The notes: generated from the letters alone by a model not told the origin. A stretch of 64,000 nt of DNA from Pseudomonas viridiflava (GCF_900591205.1 NZ_UUPU01000085.1:248001-312000), one strand, 5' to 3'. Positions 7,945 through 16,795 are shown, counted from the stretch's first letter. Numbers and translations: made by a program.

Positions 7945-9771
7945 ATGCATCCCCGCGTTATTGAGGTCACCGAACGGCTTATCGCCCGCAGTCGTGCAAC
8001 CCGCGAGGCTTACCTTGCACTCATTCGCGGCGCCGCCAGCGACGGTCCGATGCGCGGTAAGCTGCAATGCGCCAACTTTGCCCACGGCGTGGCCGGGTGC
8101 GGCACTGAAGATAAAAATAGTCTGCGAATGATGAATGCCGCCAACGTGGCAATTGTTTCGTCATATAACGACATGCTTTCGGCGCACCAGCCGTACGAGC
8201 ATTTCCCTGAGCAAATCAAGAAAGCCCTGCGCGAAGTCGGCTCGGTCGGCCAGTTTGCCGGTGGCACACCCGCCATGTGCGACGGCGTGACCCAAGGCGA
8301 GCCCGGCATGGAGCTGAGCCTGCTCAGCCGTGAAGTCATCGCGATGTCCACGGCGGTAGCGCTGTCCCACAACATGTTCGACGCCGCGCTGATGCTGGGT
8401 ATCTGCGACAAGATCGTCCCCGGCCTGATGATGGGCGCGCTGCGCTACGGCCACCTGCCGATGATCTTCGTCCCGGGCGGCCCGATGCCGTCGGGTATTT
8501 CCAACAAGCAGAAAGCCGATGTGCGCCAGCGTTACGCCGAAGGCAAGGCCACCCGCGAAGAGCTGTTGGAATCGGAGATGAAGTCCTACCACAGCCCCGG
8601 CACCTGCACCTTCTACGGCACCGCCAACACCAACCAATTGCTGATGGAAGTGATGGGCCTGCACTTGCCGGGCGCGTCGTTCGTCAACCCGTACACCCCG
8701 CTGCGTGATGCGCTGACCCGTGAAGCCGCGCACCAGGTCACGCGACTGACCAAGGCCAGCGGCAACTTCACGCCGATCGGCGAGATCGTCGACGAAAAAT
8801 CCATCGTCAACTCCATCGTCGCGCTCAACGCCACCGGCGGCTCTACTAACCACACCCTGCACATGCCGGCCATCGCCATGTCGGCGGGCATCATCCTCAC
8901 CTGGCAGGACATGGCCGACCTCTCCGAGGTGGTGCCGACCCTGTCCCACGTGTACCCGAACGGCAAGGCCGACATCAACCACTTCCAGGCGGCGGGCGGC
9001 ATGTCGTTCCTGATCCGCGAGCTGCTCGAAGCCGGTTTGCTCCACGAGGACGTGAATACCGTGGCCGGCAAGGGCCTGAGCCGTTACACCCAGGAGCCTT
9101 TCCTGGTCGACGGCGAACTGATCTGGCGCGATGGCCCGATCGAAAGCCTCGATGAGGCCATCCTGCGCCCTGTGGCCCGCGCGTTTTCGCCCGAAGGCGG
9201 TTTGCGCGTGATGGAAGGCAACCTCGGCCGTGGCGTGATGAAGGTTTCGGCCGTGGCCCTTGAGCACCAGATCGTCGAAGCACCGGCGGTGGTGTTCCAG
9301 GACCAGCAGGACCTGGCTGATGCGTTCAAGGCCGGCCAGTTGGAAAAAGACTTTGTTGCAGTGATGCGCTTCCAGGGCCCGCGCTCGAATGGCATGCCGG
9401 AGTTGCACAAAATGACGCCGTTCCTCGGCGTGTTGCAGGACCGTGGCTTCAAAGTGGCCTTGGTGACGGACGGGCGGATGTCCGGCGCGTCGGGTAAGAT
9501 CCCTGCCGCGATTCACGTGAACCCCGAAGCCCAGAGCGGCGGGCCGCTGGCACGGGTTAAAGATGGCGATATCATTCGCGTGGATGGCGTAAAGGGCACC
9601 TTGGAGCTTAAGGTGGACGCCGAAGAATTTGCAGCGCGCACGCCTGCCACGGGCCTGTTGGGCAATAACGTGGGGGCCGGTCGCGAGCTGTTTGCATTTA
9701 TGCGCTTGGCCGCAAGCTCCGCAGAGCAGGGCGCCAGCGCCTTTACCTGTGCCTTGGAGACGCTTAAGTGA
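7945..9771 (+). CDS. edd: 6-Phosphogluconate dehydratase
   Basis: A 608-residue member of the IlvD/Edd family of [4Fe-4S] dehydratases. It removes water from 6-phosphogluconate to give 2-keto-3-deoxy-6-phosphogluconate, the first committed step of the Entner-Doudoroff pathway. Family marks include the cysteine-bearing GTPAMCDGVTQGEPGMELSL region, MLGICDKIVPGLMMG, and near the C-terminus VTDGRMSGASGKIPAAIHV. Length matches E. coli Edd. The ATG at 7945 is preceded by a GGAG site. It is the first gene of edd-glk-gltR-gtrS and overlaps glk by four bases, so the two are translationally coupled. The HexR operators upstream give control by its own product. Confidence 0.97.
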   Translation: MHPRVIEVTERLIARSRATREAYLALIRGAASDGPMRGKLQCANFAHGVAGCGTEDKNSLRMMNAANVAIVSSYNDMLSAHQPYEHFPEQIKKALREVGSVGQFAGGTPAMCDGVTQGEPGMELSLLSREVIAMSTAVALSHNMFDAALMLGICDKIVPGLMMGALRYGHLPMIFVPGGPMPSGISNKQKADVRQRYAEGKATREELLESEMKSYHSPGTCTFYGTANTNQLLMEVMGLHLPGASFVNPYTPLRDALTREAAHQVTRLTKASGNFTPIGEIVDEKSIVNSIVALNATGGSTNHTLHMPAIAMSAGIILTWQDMADLSEVVPTLSHVYPNGKADINHFQAAGGMSFLIRELLEAGLLHEDVNTVAGKGLSRYTQEPFLVDGELIWRDGPIESLDEAILRPVARAFSPEGGLRVMEGNLGRGVMKVSAVALEHQIVEAPAVVFQDQQDLADAFKAGQLEKDFVAVMRFQGPRSNGMPELHKMTPFLGVLQDRGFKVALVTDGRMSGASGKIPAAIHVNPEAQSGGPLARVKDGDIIRVDGVKGTLELKVDAEEFAARTPATGLLGNNVGAGRELFAFMRLAASSAEQGASAFTCALETLK

Positions 9772-10724
9772 AGTTAGCGCTGGTCGGTGATATCGGGGGC
9801 ACCAACGCCCGTTTTGCGTTATGGCGGGATCAGGCGCTGCATTCGATCCGCGTGCATGCCACGGTGGATCACAAGAGCCCTGAGGACGCGATCAAGCTCT
9901 ATCTCAAGGAAGAAGGGCTGGAAATCGGCGACATCGGCGCGGTGTGCTTGTCGGTAGCCGGGCCGGTGAGCGGTGATGAATTTAAATTCACCAACAATCA
10001 CTGGCGGCTGAGCAAGACTGCGTTTTGCCAGACCTTGCAGGTGGATGAGCTGTTGCTGGTCAATGACTTTACGGCCATGGCCCTGGGCATGACCCGCCTT
10101 AAACCCGACGAATTCCGCGTGGTCTGCGAAGGCACGCCGGAGCCGTTGCGCCCGGCGGTAGTGATCGGCCCGGGCACGGGCCTGGGCGTCGGTACGTTGC
10201 TGGACCTCGGCGCCGGTCGTTACGCGGCATTACCGGGGGAGGGCGGCCATGTCGACCTGCCCCTGAGCAGCCCGCGTGAAACCCAGCTGTGGCAACACAT
10301 CTACACTGAGATCGGCCACGTCAGCGCCGAGACCGCATTGAGCGGTGGCGGTTTGCCGCGTGTGTACCGAGCCATTTGTGCGGTCGACGGGCACACGCCG
10401 GTGCTGGACACCCCCGAAGCCATTACAGCGGCGGGCCTGGCCGGCGACCCGGTGGCGATGGAAGTGTTGAACCAGTTCAGCATCTGGCTGGGCCGTGTGG
10501 CCGGTAACAATGTGCTGACCACCGGTGGGCGCGGCGGGGTGTATATCGTGGGCGGGGTGATTCCCAGGTTTGCCGATTTCTTCATCAACAGCGGCTTTGC
10601 CAAAAGCTTCAGTGACAAAGGTTGCATGAGCGACTACTTCAAAGGTATTCCGGTGTGGTTGGTGACCGCGCCGTATTCCGGGTTGACCGGGGCTGGGGTC
10701 GCGCTTGAGCAGGCGTTTGCGTAG
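9768..10724 (+). CDS. glk: Glucokinase
   Basis: A 318-residue bacterial (Glk/ROK-related, group A) glucokinase that phosphorylates glucose with ATP in the cytoplasm. The phosphate-binding loop is GDIGGTNARFAL at residues 7-18. The catalytic aspartate lies in LLVNDFTAMALG, and the sugar-binding GPGTGLGVG follows. The start is GTG at 9768 inside the edd stop (GTGA overlap), with a GGAGA ribosome site in the end of edd. It feeds glucose-6-phosphate into the Entner-Doudoroff route encoded next to it. Confidence 0.95.
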   Translation: MKLALVGDIGGTNARFALWRDQALHSIRVHATVDHKSPEDAIKLYLKEEGLEIGDIGAVCLSVAGPVSGDEFKFTNNHWRLSKTAFCQTLQVDELLLVNDFTAMALGMTRLKPDEFRVVCEGTPEPLRPAVVIGPGTGLGVGTLLDLGAGRYAALPGEGGHVDLPLSSPRETQLWQHIYTEIGHVSAETALSGGGLPRVYRAICAVDGHTPVLDTPEAITAAGLAGDPVAMEVLNQFSIWLGRVAGNNVLTTGGRGGVYIVGGVIPRFADFFINSGFAKSFSDKGCMSDYFKGIPVWLVTAPYSGLTGAGVALEQAFA

Positions 10725-10738
10725 GCAGTGATGGCGCC

Positions 10739-10805
10739 ATCGCAGGCAAGCCAGCTCCCACATTGTGAATGCAGTCAAAATGTGGGAGCCGGGCTTGCCC
10801 GCGAT
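10739..10805. repeat. REP pair in outward orientation
   Basis: One arm is the inverse of GTGGGAGCTGGCTTGCCTGCGAT. The other is the related GTGGGAGCCGGGCTTGCCCGCGAT. Their order is reversed relative to the other doublets, with only about 20 bases between them. It lies between glk and gltR. Confidence 0.85.
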
Positions 10806-10843
10806 GAGGCACTCGAACACCCCATAACAACAAGGAGGACCCC

Positions 10844-11578
10844 GTGAGCGTAATCAGTAAATCGATTCTCTTGGTCGATGACGACCAGGAAATCCGCGAA
10901 TTGCTGCAAACCTACCTCAGTCGTGCCGGTTTCCAGGTGCGTGGCGTGCCGGATGGCGCGGGGTTCCGCCAGGCGATGAACGAGGCGCCGTGCGACCTGG
11001 TCATCCTCGATGTGATGTTGCCGGACGAAGACGGTTTCAGCCTCTGCCGCTGGATTCGCCAGCACCCGCGCCAGGCGCAGGTGCCGATCATCATGCTCAC
11101 CGCCAGTTCCGACGAAGCCGACCGCGTGATCGGCCTGGAGCTGGGCGCCGACGACTACATCGGCAAGCCGTTCAGCCCGCGCGAGCTGCAGGCGCGGATC
11201 AAGGCCCTGCTGCGCCGCTGCCAGTTCGGCCAGGAGCGCAGCGGCAATGGCGATGTACTGGTGTTCGACGAATGGCGGCTGGACATGATCAGCCATCGGC
11301 TGTTCCACGTTGACGGTGAAGAGGTGATCCTGTCCGGGGCCGACTTTGCCCTGCTTAAATTGTTTCTCGACCACCCGCAACAAATCCTCGACCGCGACAC
11401 CATCGGCAATGCCACCCGTGGTCGTGACCTGATGCCGTTGGATCGTATCGTCGACATGGCCGTCAGCCGCCTGCGTCAACGCCTGCGCGACACCGAAAAA
11501 CCCCCGAGGCTGATCCGCACCGTGCGCGGCAGCGGTTATCAACTGGCAGCCAGCGTGGTTGCCGGCAATGCCCACTGA
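10844..11578 (+). CDS. gltR: GltR response regulator of glucose transport (OmpR class)
   Basis: A 244-residue OmpR-type regulator. The receiver domain has the acidic pocket DDDQE, the phosphoacceptor aspartate in VILDVMLPDEDG and the conserved lysine in GKPFSP. The C-terminal winged helix is recognisable by ILDRDTIGNAT and VDMAVSRLRQRL. The start is GTG at 10844, chosen because AGGAGG lies 8 bases before it. In P. putida and P. aeruginosa GltR controls the outer membrane porin OprB and the glucose ABC transporter, with the sensor GtrS responding to 2-ketogluconate and 6-phosphogluconate. It sits after glk and overlaps the sensor gene by 11 bases. Confidence 0.92.
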   Translation: MSVISKSILLVDDDQEIRELLQTYLSRAGFQVRGVPDGAGFRQAMNEAPCDLVILDVMLPDEDGFSLCRWIRQHPRQAQVPIIMLTASSDEADRVIGLELGADDYIGKPFSPRELQARIKALLRRCQFGQERSGNGDVLVFDEWRLDMISHRLFHVDGEEVILSGADFALLKLFLDHPQQILDRDTIGNATRGRDLMPLDRIVDMAVSRLRQRLRDTEKPPRLIRTVRGSGYQLAASVVAGNAH

Positions 11579-13037
11579 ACACCTGATTGAGCGCCGCCGG
11601 CGTTTCCCGGTGCCGCGTTCGCTGTTGGGGCGCATGCTGCTGCTGACCTTGCTCGCGGTGCTGTTCGCGCAGGCGCTGTCCAGCGTGATCTGGGTCTCGC
11701 AATTGCGCGCCACCCAGCTCGAAGGCTTGGTCACCAGCGCCCGCAGCCTGGCGCATTCGATGACGGCCAGCGTGAGTTATTTCCGTTCGTTGCCGGTGGC
11801 CTACCGCCCGTTGGTCCTCGATCAATTGCGCAGCATGGGCGGCACGCGTTTTGTGGTGACCCTCAACGACCGTCCGCTGGACATGGCGATACTGCCGCAG
11901 ACCCCACGCAAGCAAGCGGTGCTCGAAGCGGTGGATGAGGTGTTGCGCCAGACCCTGGGCGCCGATGTGCATATCTCGGTGGAGTTCGTCAGCGCCGAAG
12001 ACCTGCGCATCTTCAACGCCGGCTTGAAGCTTGATGAGCTGCCGCGCTCATGGGCGCATTACGCACTGACCCTGGAGCCGGTGAACCCGCCGGTGCTGGT
12101 CACCCAGATCCAGCTCGCGCCCGGCGAATGGCTGTACATCGCTTCGCTGCTGCCCGAGCCCTACACCAGCCTCGAAGAGCAGGGCCTGCCGTCCCAGCAG
12201 GTGTGGTTTATCGTGCTGACCAGCGGCTTCCTGCTGCTGTTTATCGGCCTGCTGGTGCACTGGCAGAGCCGGCCGCTCAAGCGCCTGGCGCGGGCAGCGC
12301 GGGACATGTCCCTGGGCGCGGATGTGGAGCCGGTGGCCGAAGGCGGCGGCAGTGAGGTAGTGGAAGTGGGTCGCGCATTCAATGCGATGCGCGAGCGCAT
12401 CAGCCGCTACCTGACCGAGCGTAGCCAGTTATTCAGCGCCATTTCCCACGATTTGCGCACCCCGATTACCCGCCTGCGCCTGCGCGTGGAATTGCTCGAA
12501 GACGAGAACCTGCAAAACAAGTTCGGCCGTGACCTGGATGAGCTGGAGTTGCTGGTGAAGGGAGCGCTGCAATGCGTGAAAGACACGGATATCCACGAAA
12601 ACATAGAGCCTGTGGACCTGAATCACGTACTTGATTGCCTGGTTGAGCCCTACGTGGCGCCTAATGGCAATGGCCGCGTAACCCAGCACGGCCGCGCCTT
12701 GAGCGCCTATCCGGGCAAGCCGCTGGCGCTCAAACGCTGCATCGGCAACCTGATCGACAACGCGTTGAAGTACGGGCAGAACGCGCATTTGCACATTGAG
12801 GATGATGGCGCGGAATTCATCCTGCACGTGGATGATGAAGGACCAGGGGTACCGGAGCAGCGGTTGGAGCAAGTGTTCGAACCGCACTTTCGCCTTGCCG
12901 GGCAGCAGCAGGGCTACGGGTTGGGCTTGGGGATTGCGCGCAATATTGCCCACAGCCATGGCGGCGAAGTGAGTTTGCAGAATTTGCGCGAGGGTGGCTT
13001 GCGCGTGACCTTGCAGCTGCCACGGACCCTGGACTGA
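11568..13037 (+). CDS. gtrS: GtrS sensor histidine kinase
   Basis: A 489-residue membrane kinase, partner of GltR. One membrane span near residues 20-38 and a second near residues 210-230 enclose a periplasmic sensor of about 170 residues. A HAMP linker follows (RPLKRLARAARDMSLG), then the H-box AISHDLRTPITRLRLRVE, the N-box NLIDNALKYGQ, and the G boxes DEGPGVPE and GYGLGLGIARN. I took the ATG at 11568, inside the gltR stop region, over a TTG at 11559. The glucose ABC transporter that follows these genes in P. putida is not here; a REP element and an unrelated regulator come next. Confidence 0.92.
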   Translation: MPTEHLIERRRRFPVPRSLLGRMLLLTLLAVLFAQALSSVIWVSQLRATQLEGLVTSARSLAHSMTASVSYFRSLPVAYRPLVLDQLRSMGGTRFVVTLNDRPLDMAILPQTPRKQAVLEAVDEVLRQTLGADVHISVEFVSAEDLRIFNAGLKLDELPRSWAHYALTLEPVNPPVLVTQIQLAPGEWLYIASLLPEPYTSLEEQGLPSQQVWFIVLTSGFLLLFIGLLVHWQSRPLKRLARAARDMSLGADVEPVAEGGGSEVVEVGRAFNAMRERISRYLTERSQLFSAISHDLRTPITRLRLRVELLEDENLQNKFGRDLDELELLVKGALQCVKDTDIHENIEPVDLNHVLDCLVEPYVAPNGNGRVTQHGRALSAYPGKPLALKRCIGNLIDNALKYGQNAHLHIEDDGAEFILHVDDEGPGVPEQRLEQVFEPHFRLAGQQQGYGLGLGIARNIAHSHGGEVSLQNLREGGLRVTLQLPRTLD

Positions 13038-13056
13038 CAAACACCGCAGCTCAAAT

Positions 13057-13143
13057 GTGGGAGCTGGCTTGCCTGCGATAGCGGCGGGCCAGACAGTTGA
13101 TGTTTGACTGATATACCGCCATCGCAGGCAAGCCAGCTCCCAC
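13057..13143. repeat. REP doublet (REPIN-like)
   Basis: Perfect inverted copies of GTGGGAGCTGGCTTGCCTGCGAT form both ends. It lies between the convergent genes gtrS and the AraC-family regulator. Confidence 0.9.
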
Positions 13144-13160
13144 CTTTGCTCTGCGCTGGA

Positions 13161-14090
13161 TCAGACGCTTTGGCGCAGTCTGGCCAAATCCCTGAGCGGC
13201 GGCGCCCCGAACAACCGGCTGTACTCCCGGCTGAACTGCGACGGGCTTTCATACCCCACCCGATACCCCGCCGCAGAGGCTTCCAGCCCTTCTGCGATCA
13301 TCAGTCGCCGAGCTTCCTGCAAGCGCAGTTGCTTCTGGTACTGCAGCGGGCTCATGGCGGTTATCGCCTTGAAACGGTGGTGCAAGGTCGAGACGCTGAG
13401 GTTCACTTCCTTGGCCAGGTCATCAATGCGCAGCGGTTGTTCGTAGTTGCCGTTCAACCACTTGATCGCCTGGCTCACCCGATGGCTTTGGCTATTGGCC
13501 ACGGCGATTTCATACAGGCGATAACCCTGTGGGCCGCGCAACAAGCGGTAAAGAATTTCGCGGTTGATCAACGGCGCGAGCATGGCGATGTCTTTCGGCG
13601 AGTCCAGCAGGCGCGCCAGGCGCAGTACGGCGTCGAGCAACTGGGTGTCGATACGGTCGACGTACATCCCACGGGAGGTCGGCCGTGACGGCACGCCCAT
13701 CGGGCCGGCTTCTGCGATCAAGGCCGTCAGTTGCGCCGGGTCGATATTGATCCGCACCGACAGGTTGGGGTCGTCCGGGGTGGCTTCGATGATCCGACCC
13801 GCCACCGGCATCGCGACGGAGAACACCAGGTAATTGAGCGGGTCGTAGGCGAAGACTTCGTCTGCCAGACGCACCTCCTTGCGGCCATGGGCCAGGATGC
13901 ACAGCGCAGGTTCCACCAGCACCGGCATGAAATCGCGGGGCGTGTTGTGGCGATTCAGGAACAGTGAGGTGATCGCTGTGCCGTAGGAACCGTCCTCCCA
14001 GGTATGCCGGCAGACAATGCAGGCCAGCTCTTCGCGCTGTCTTTCCATATCGGCATCAAGGGGCATGGCGTGATATTCGGGCGACGACAT
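13161..14090 (-). CDS. AraC-family transcriptional regulator with AraC_N domain
   Basis: A 309-residue regulator. The N-terminal two thirds match the AraC_N type (PF06719 pattern): SLFLNRHNTP, CILAHGRKEVRLADEVFAYD and YLVFSVAMPVAGRI are typical. The C-terminal 100 residues hold the two helix-turn-helix motifs, INDLAKEV-like IDDLAKEVNLSVSTLHHRFK and AAGYRVGYESPSQFSREYSR. Regulators of this subtype often control a neighbouring oxidoreductase or monooxygenase gene. Here the divergent neighbour encodes a monooxygenase-fold protein, with an inverted repeat pair between them that could be its operator. The inducer is unknown. Confidence 0.9.
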   Translation of the reverse strand: MSSPEYHAMPLDADMERQREELACIVCRHTWEDGSYGTAITSLFLNRHNTPRDFMPVLVEPALCILAHGRKEVRLADEVFAYDPLNYLVFSVAMPVAGRIIEATPDDPNLSVRINIDPAQLTALIAEAGPMGVPSRPTSRGMYVDRIDTQLLDAVLRLARLLDSPKDIAMLAPLINREILYRLLRGPQGYRLYEIAVANSQSHRVSQAIKWLNGNYEQPLRIDDLAKEVNLSVSTLHHRFKAITAMSPLQYQKQLRLQEARRLMIAEGLEASAAGYRVGYESPSQFSREYSRLFGAPPLRDLARLRQSV

Positions 14091-14417
14091 GGAGCGTCCT
14101 CTGCGTGCTTTTACGATGGGCTCAGCTTAACGGCGGGTTTTCAAAAAGTGTTACGCCGATTCTGCACAATCCTTGCCTGATCCTGCGACACATCGTGAAT
14201 CAGGCAAGCATTGGGCCTGTCATCCCAGTGAAACAAGGCTTTGCCCTTGGAATAAAACCGGGGCGCCAGACGTTCTGTCTACGCTTCTCGCAGGATTGTG
14301 CAATAAGCCTGCAGGAATTGACTAACCGCGCCTGCACCCGCGCCGTTATCTTTGATCCTGTGGCAACACGCCCTCACAGTGCTTGCCGAGCATCACTTCT
14401 CAACGGGAGAGTCGAAC
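14091..14417. promoter_or_regulatory. Divergent regulatory region between the araC-type gene and the monooxygenase-fold gene
   Basis: This 327-base region has no convincing gene. It holds two inverted copies of the 11-mer TGCACAATCCT, at 14163-14173 on the plus strand and at 14292-14302 on the minus strand. Both continue with similar bases (TGC or TTGC). They lie about 130 bases apart, one near each promoter side, and are candidate operators for the AraC-type protein. Confidence 0.45.
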
Positions 14418-14759
14418 ATGTCCACCCCCATTCCCGCGAGCCATATGGCCTTTATCCGTGCCCGTACCGGGTGCAGCACCGAACTCGGTGCACGCTTGAG
14501 CAGTTTGATCGAACCGGGCCGTCAGGCTCAGGGTTGCCTGCAATTCTCGTTGCAGCATTCCCAGGTCGACCCCGATGTATGGCTGGTCTCGGGTTTCTGG
14601 AGCAGCGAGCAGGCGATGAGTGCCTACTTCAGCTCGCCAGCCCTGATGATCTTTACCGAGCTATTGAACGACATGGTGGTCCGCAGCATGGACTTCCAGA
14701 CCTTCACCGATGCATCCGCCGCCAATGCCTGCGGTGAGTACCTGCAACTGGCCGGTTGA
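14418..14759 (+). CDS. Antibiotic biosynthesis monooxygenase (ABM) fold protein
   Basis: A 113-residue protein of the dimeric alpha/beta barrel superfamily. The pattern MAFIRARTGCSTELGARLSSLIEPGRQAQGCLQFSLQHSQVDPDVWLVSGFWSSEQAM, with the small C-terminal helix-strand, is that of ABM-domain proteins: an edge strand, a helix, a cysteine before a strand, then FW. Some family members oxidise aromatic or haem substrates without cofactors; many have no known substrate. The start at 14418 has a GGGAGAG site nearby. It diverges from an AraC-type regulator that may control it. No substrate can be assigned. Confidence 0.75.
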   Translation: MSTPIPASHMAFIRARTGCSTELGARLSSLIEPGRQAQGCLQFSLQHSQVDPDVWLVSGFWSSEQAMSAYFSSPALMIFTELLNDMVVRSMDFQTFTDASAANACGEYLQLAG

Positions 14760-14800
14760 GGGTTAGAATGGCCGACTTTCCATTGGCCAGGACCTGCAAC

Positions 14801-15046
14801 ATGGCACGTAAACAATTTGCCCACCACGAAGCCGTTTCCGCCGTAGTACCCGGTGAAGGGGGCTACAGCGCTGCCGTTGCCGTCAAGGCACTGGATGGCA
14901 TGGGCGCCCCGCAGTTTCACAAGATCCTTGATGGACAGAAGTTCAAGACCGCCTCCGACGCCGACGATGCAGCGACGCTGCAGCTTGAGTGCCTGGTCGA
15001 TGTGGATGAAGACGGTCAACTGACTTGGGCAACTGCTGCAAGCTGA
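14801..15046 (+). CDS. Conserved small protein of unknown function
   Basis: An 81-residue soluble protein starting MARKQFAHHEAVSAVVPGEGG. It has a central VKALDGMG / FHKILDGQKF part and an acidic end. Codon use and third-position GC fit a real gene, and the frame is compact between the ABM gene and a REP element. The ATG at 14801 was chosen; an in-frame ATG at 14768 would add 11 residues. No membrane segment, metal motif or nucleotide motif is visible. I do not recognise a function. Confidence 0.6.
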   Translation: MARKQFAHHEAVSAVVPGEGGYSAAVAVKALDGMGAPQFHKILDGQKFKTASDADDAATLQLECLVDVDEDGQLTWATAAS

Positions 15047-15082
15047 AGCCGAGCATTTTTTATTGGCCAACAAAGAACACAT

Positions 15083-15172
15083 GTGGGAGCCGGGCTTGCC
15101 CGCGATGAGGGCATGCCAGGCGACTCATTAGGTGGCTGACACTGCGCTATCGCGGGCAAGCCCGGCTCCCAC
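15083..15172. repeat. REP doublet (REPIN-like)
   Basis: Inverted copies of GTGGGAGCCGGGCTTGCCCGCGAT form the ends. It lies between the convergent small protein gene and the flavin reductase gene. Confidence 0.9.
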
Positions 15173-15205
15173 ACCGTTCAGTTGTATTTGTTGGAAAATG
15201 ATCAA

Positions 15206-15826
15206 TCAGCGCGGGCGATGCATCTTGAACAGCGCCTCCGGCCCCAGCTGGAAGTAATCCGCCGGGCCGCCGCCGCGCAGAATCGGCTCGGCGGCGGCGG
15301 TGTCGTAGATTCCATCCTTGAGCAACCACTTGGCAATATGCACCGCGACCACTTCGCCCAGCACCAGCCAGCTTGGCACCCATTGCTGGTCGGCGCGCTG
15401 CAGCTGAATGATCTGCGTGACCTTGCATTCAAACGACACCGGGCTTTCGCCCACTCGCGGCACGCCAACGATTTTCGACGCTACCGGCGTCAAGCCGGAC
15501 AACTCGAACTCGTTCACCTCTGGTGAAACGGCGGCACAACTCTGGTTCATCTGCTCGGCCAGCGGGCGGGTAGCCAGGTTCCACACAAACTCGCCGGTCT
15601 GTTCGATATTGTTCAGGCTGTCTTTGCGCCCGACACTGGAAAACCCAATGATCGGCGGAATGTAGTTGAACGCATTGAAGAAACTGTAGGGCGCCAGGTT
15701 CAGGCGGCCTTCGCTGTCGTGCGAGGAAATCCAGCCGATCGGCCGTGGCCCGACGATGGCGTTGAACGGATCATGGGGCAGGCCGTGGCCGTTGGCGGGT
15801 TCGTAGAAATGGATATCGTCAGACAT
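15206..15826 (-). CDS. Flavin reductase-like, FMN-binding split-barrel protein
   Basis: A 206-residue protein of the flavin reductase / DIM6-NTAB family. The family marks are NAIVGPRPIGWISSHDSEGRLNLAPYSFFNAF near the N-terminus, the later IGFSSVGRKDSLNNIE, and the C-terminal strand-rich half. Members bind FMN and either reduce flavin for a partner oxygenase or act on unknown substrates. The ATG at 15826 precedes the conserved region; ATGs further upstream add only low-complexity residues. It stands alone, diverging from a membrane protein gene. Substrate not predictable. Confidence 0.82.
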   Translation of the reverse strand: MSDDIHFYEPANGHGLPHDPFNAIVGPRPIGWISSHDSEGRLNLAPYSFFNAFNYIPPIIGFSSVGRKDSLNNIEQTGEFVWNLATRPLAEQMNQSCAAVSPEVNEFELSGLTPVASKIVGVPRVGESPVSFECKVTQIIQLQRADQQWVPSWLVLGEVVAVHIAKWLLKDGIYDTAAAEPILRGGGPADYFQLGPEALFKMHRPR

Positions 15827-16021
15827 GGCCGGGGTTCCTGCTGCGGGGTTCGGGAAGGCAGCCATAGTGCAATCCATGGCGGCGAATTTCCATCAGCCCT
15901 ATGGAATTTTCATTCAACGCCCACCTATTTTTCACAGCTTTGCGTTCACTCTGCGCGCACGGTCGACAGCCCCCCTGCGCGTCGGCCCGTTGACAGAATG
16001 AGCTTCGGAGCCTTCCATCCC

Positions 16022-16777
16022 ATGAACAAACTTCCTCAGATCACCCTGGCGTTCTGGGTCATGAAAATTTGCGCAACCACCCTGGGCGAAACCGCCGGGG
16101 ACTTGCTCTCGATGACCCTGAATGTCGGTTACGCCATCAGCTCGATGATCCTGATCAGCGTGTTCCTGGTCACGCTGGTGACGCAACTCTGGTCGAAAAC
16201 CTACAACCCGCTGCTGTACTGGATCGTGATCCTGTCCACCAGTACCGCCGGCACCACGCTGTCGGACTTTATGGACCGTACGCTGGGCCTGGGTTACGCC
16301 GCAGGGTCGATGATCCTGATTGTGATCCTGATGATCACCTTTGCGCTTTGGCACCTCAGCGGCGACTCGCTGAACGTGAACAAGGCGCAGAGCCCACGGG
16401 GCGAGTTGTTTTACTGGGTGGCCATCCTGTTCTCCAACACCCTGGGCACGGCATTGGGCGACTTCCTGGCGGATGATTCGGGGTTGGGGTTTGCGGGCGG
16501 GGCCTTGCTGATCGGCTCCACCATTGCGCTGGTGGTTGCACTCAAGTACTTCACGCAGATCTCGTCGGTGCTGTTGTTCTGGGTGGCGTTTGTACTGACA
16601 CGCCCGTTCGGCGCGACCTTGGGCGACTTCCTGACCAAGCCTGTTGAAAAGGGCGGGCTGGATTTTGGCACCATCGGTTCATCGGCGGTGTTGGCGGCGG
16701 TGCTGGTGGTGATGATTGCCGGCGCGACGTATGCGCAGCGGCGGTATGGCTCTATAAAACCTGCGATACAAAACTGA
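16022..16777 (+). CDS. COG4705-type membrane protein with four internal repeats
   Basis: A 251-residue inner membrane protein with about eight spans. Four related units can be aligned, beginning near residues 11, 66, 130 and 186. Each starts with an aromatic pair in a membrane helix (FW or YW), followed by an LGETAGD / AGTTLSD / LGTALGD / FGATLGD motif and a short LGYA-like turn leading to the next helix. The family (COG4705) is widespread in proteobacteria with no proven function. The gene diverges from the flavin reductase gene and has no clear operon partner. The repeats suggest a pseudo-symmetric channel or transporter, but that is inference. Confidence 0.75.
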   Translation: MNKLPQITLAFWVMKICATTLGETAGDLLSMTLNVGYAISSMILISVFLVTLVTQLWSKTYNPLLYWIVILSTSTAGTTLSDFMDRTLGLGYAAGSMILIVILMITFALWHLSGDSLNVNKAQSPRGELFYWVAILFSNTLGTALGDFLADDSGLGFAGGALLIGSTIALVVALKYFTQISSVLLFWVAFVLTRPFGATLGDFLTKPVEKGGLDFGTIGSSAVLAAVLVVMIAGATYAQRRYGSIKPAIQN

Positions 16778-16795
16778 ATGTGGGAACCGGCTTGT

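Noticed and set aside
8161..9516. 451-codon open frame antisense to edd
   Set aside because: Shadow of edd codon bias; composition (His, Arg, Gly, Val rich) and lack of motifs do not support a gene.
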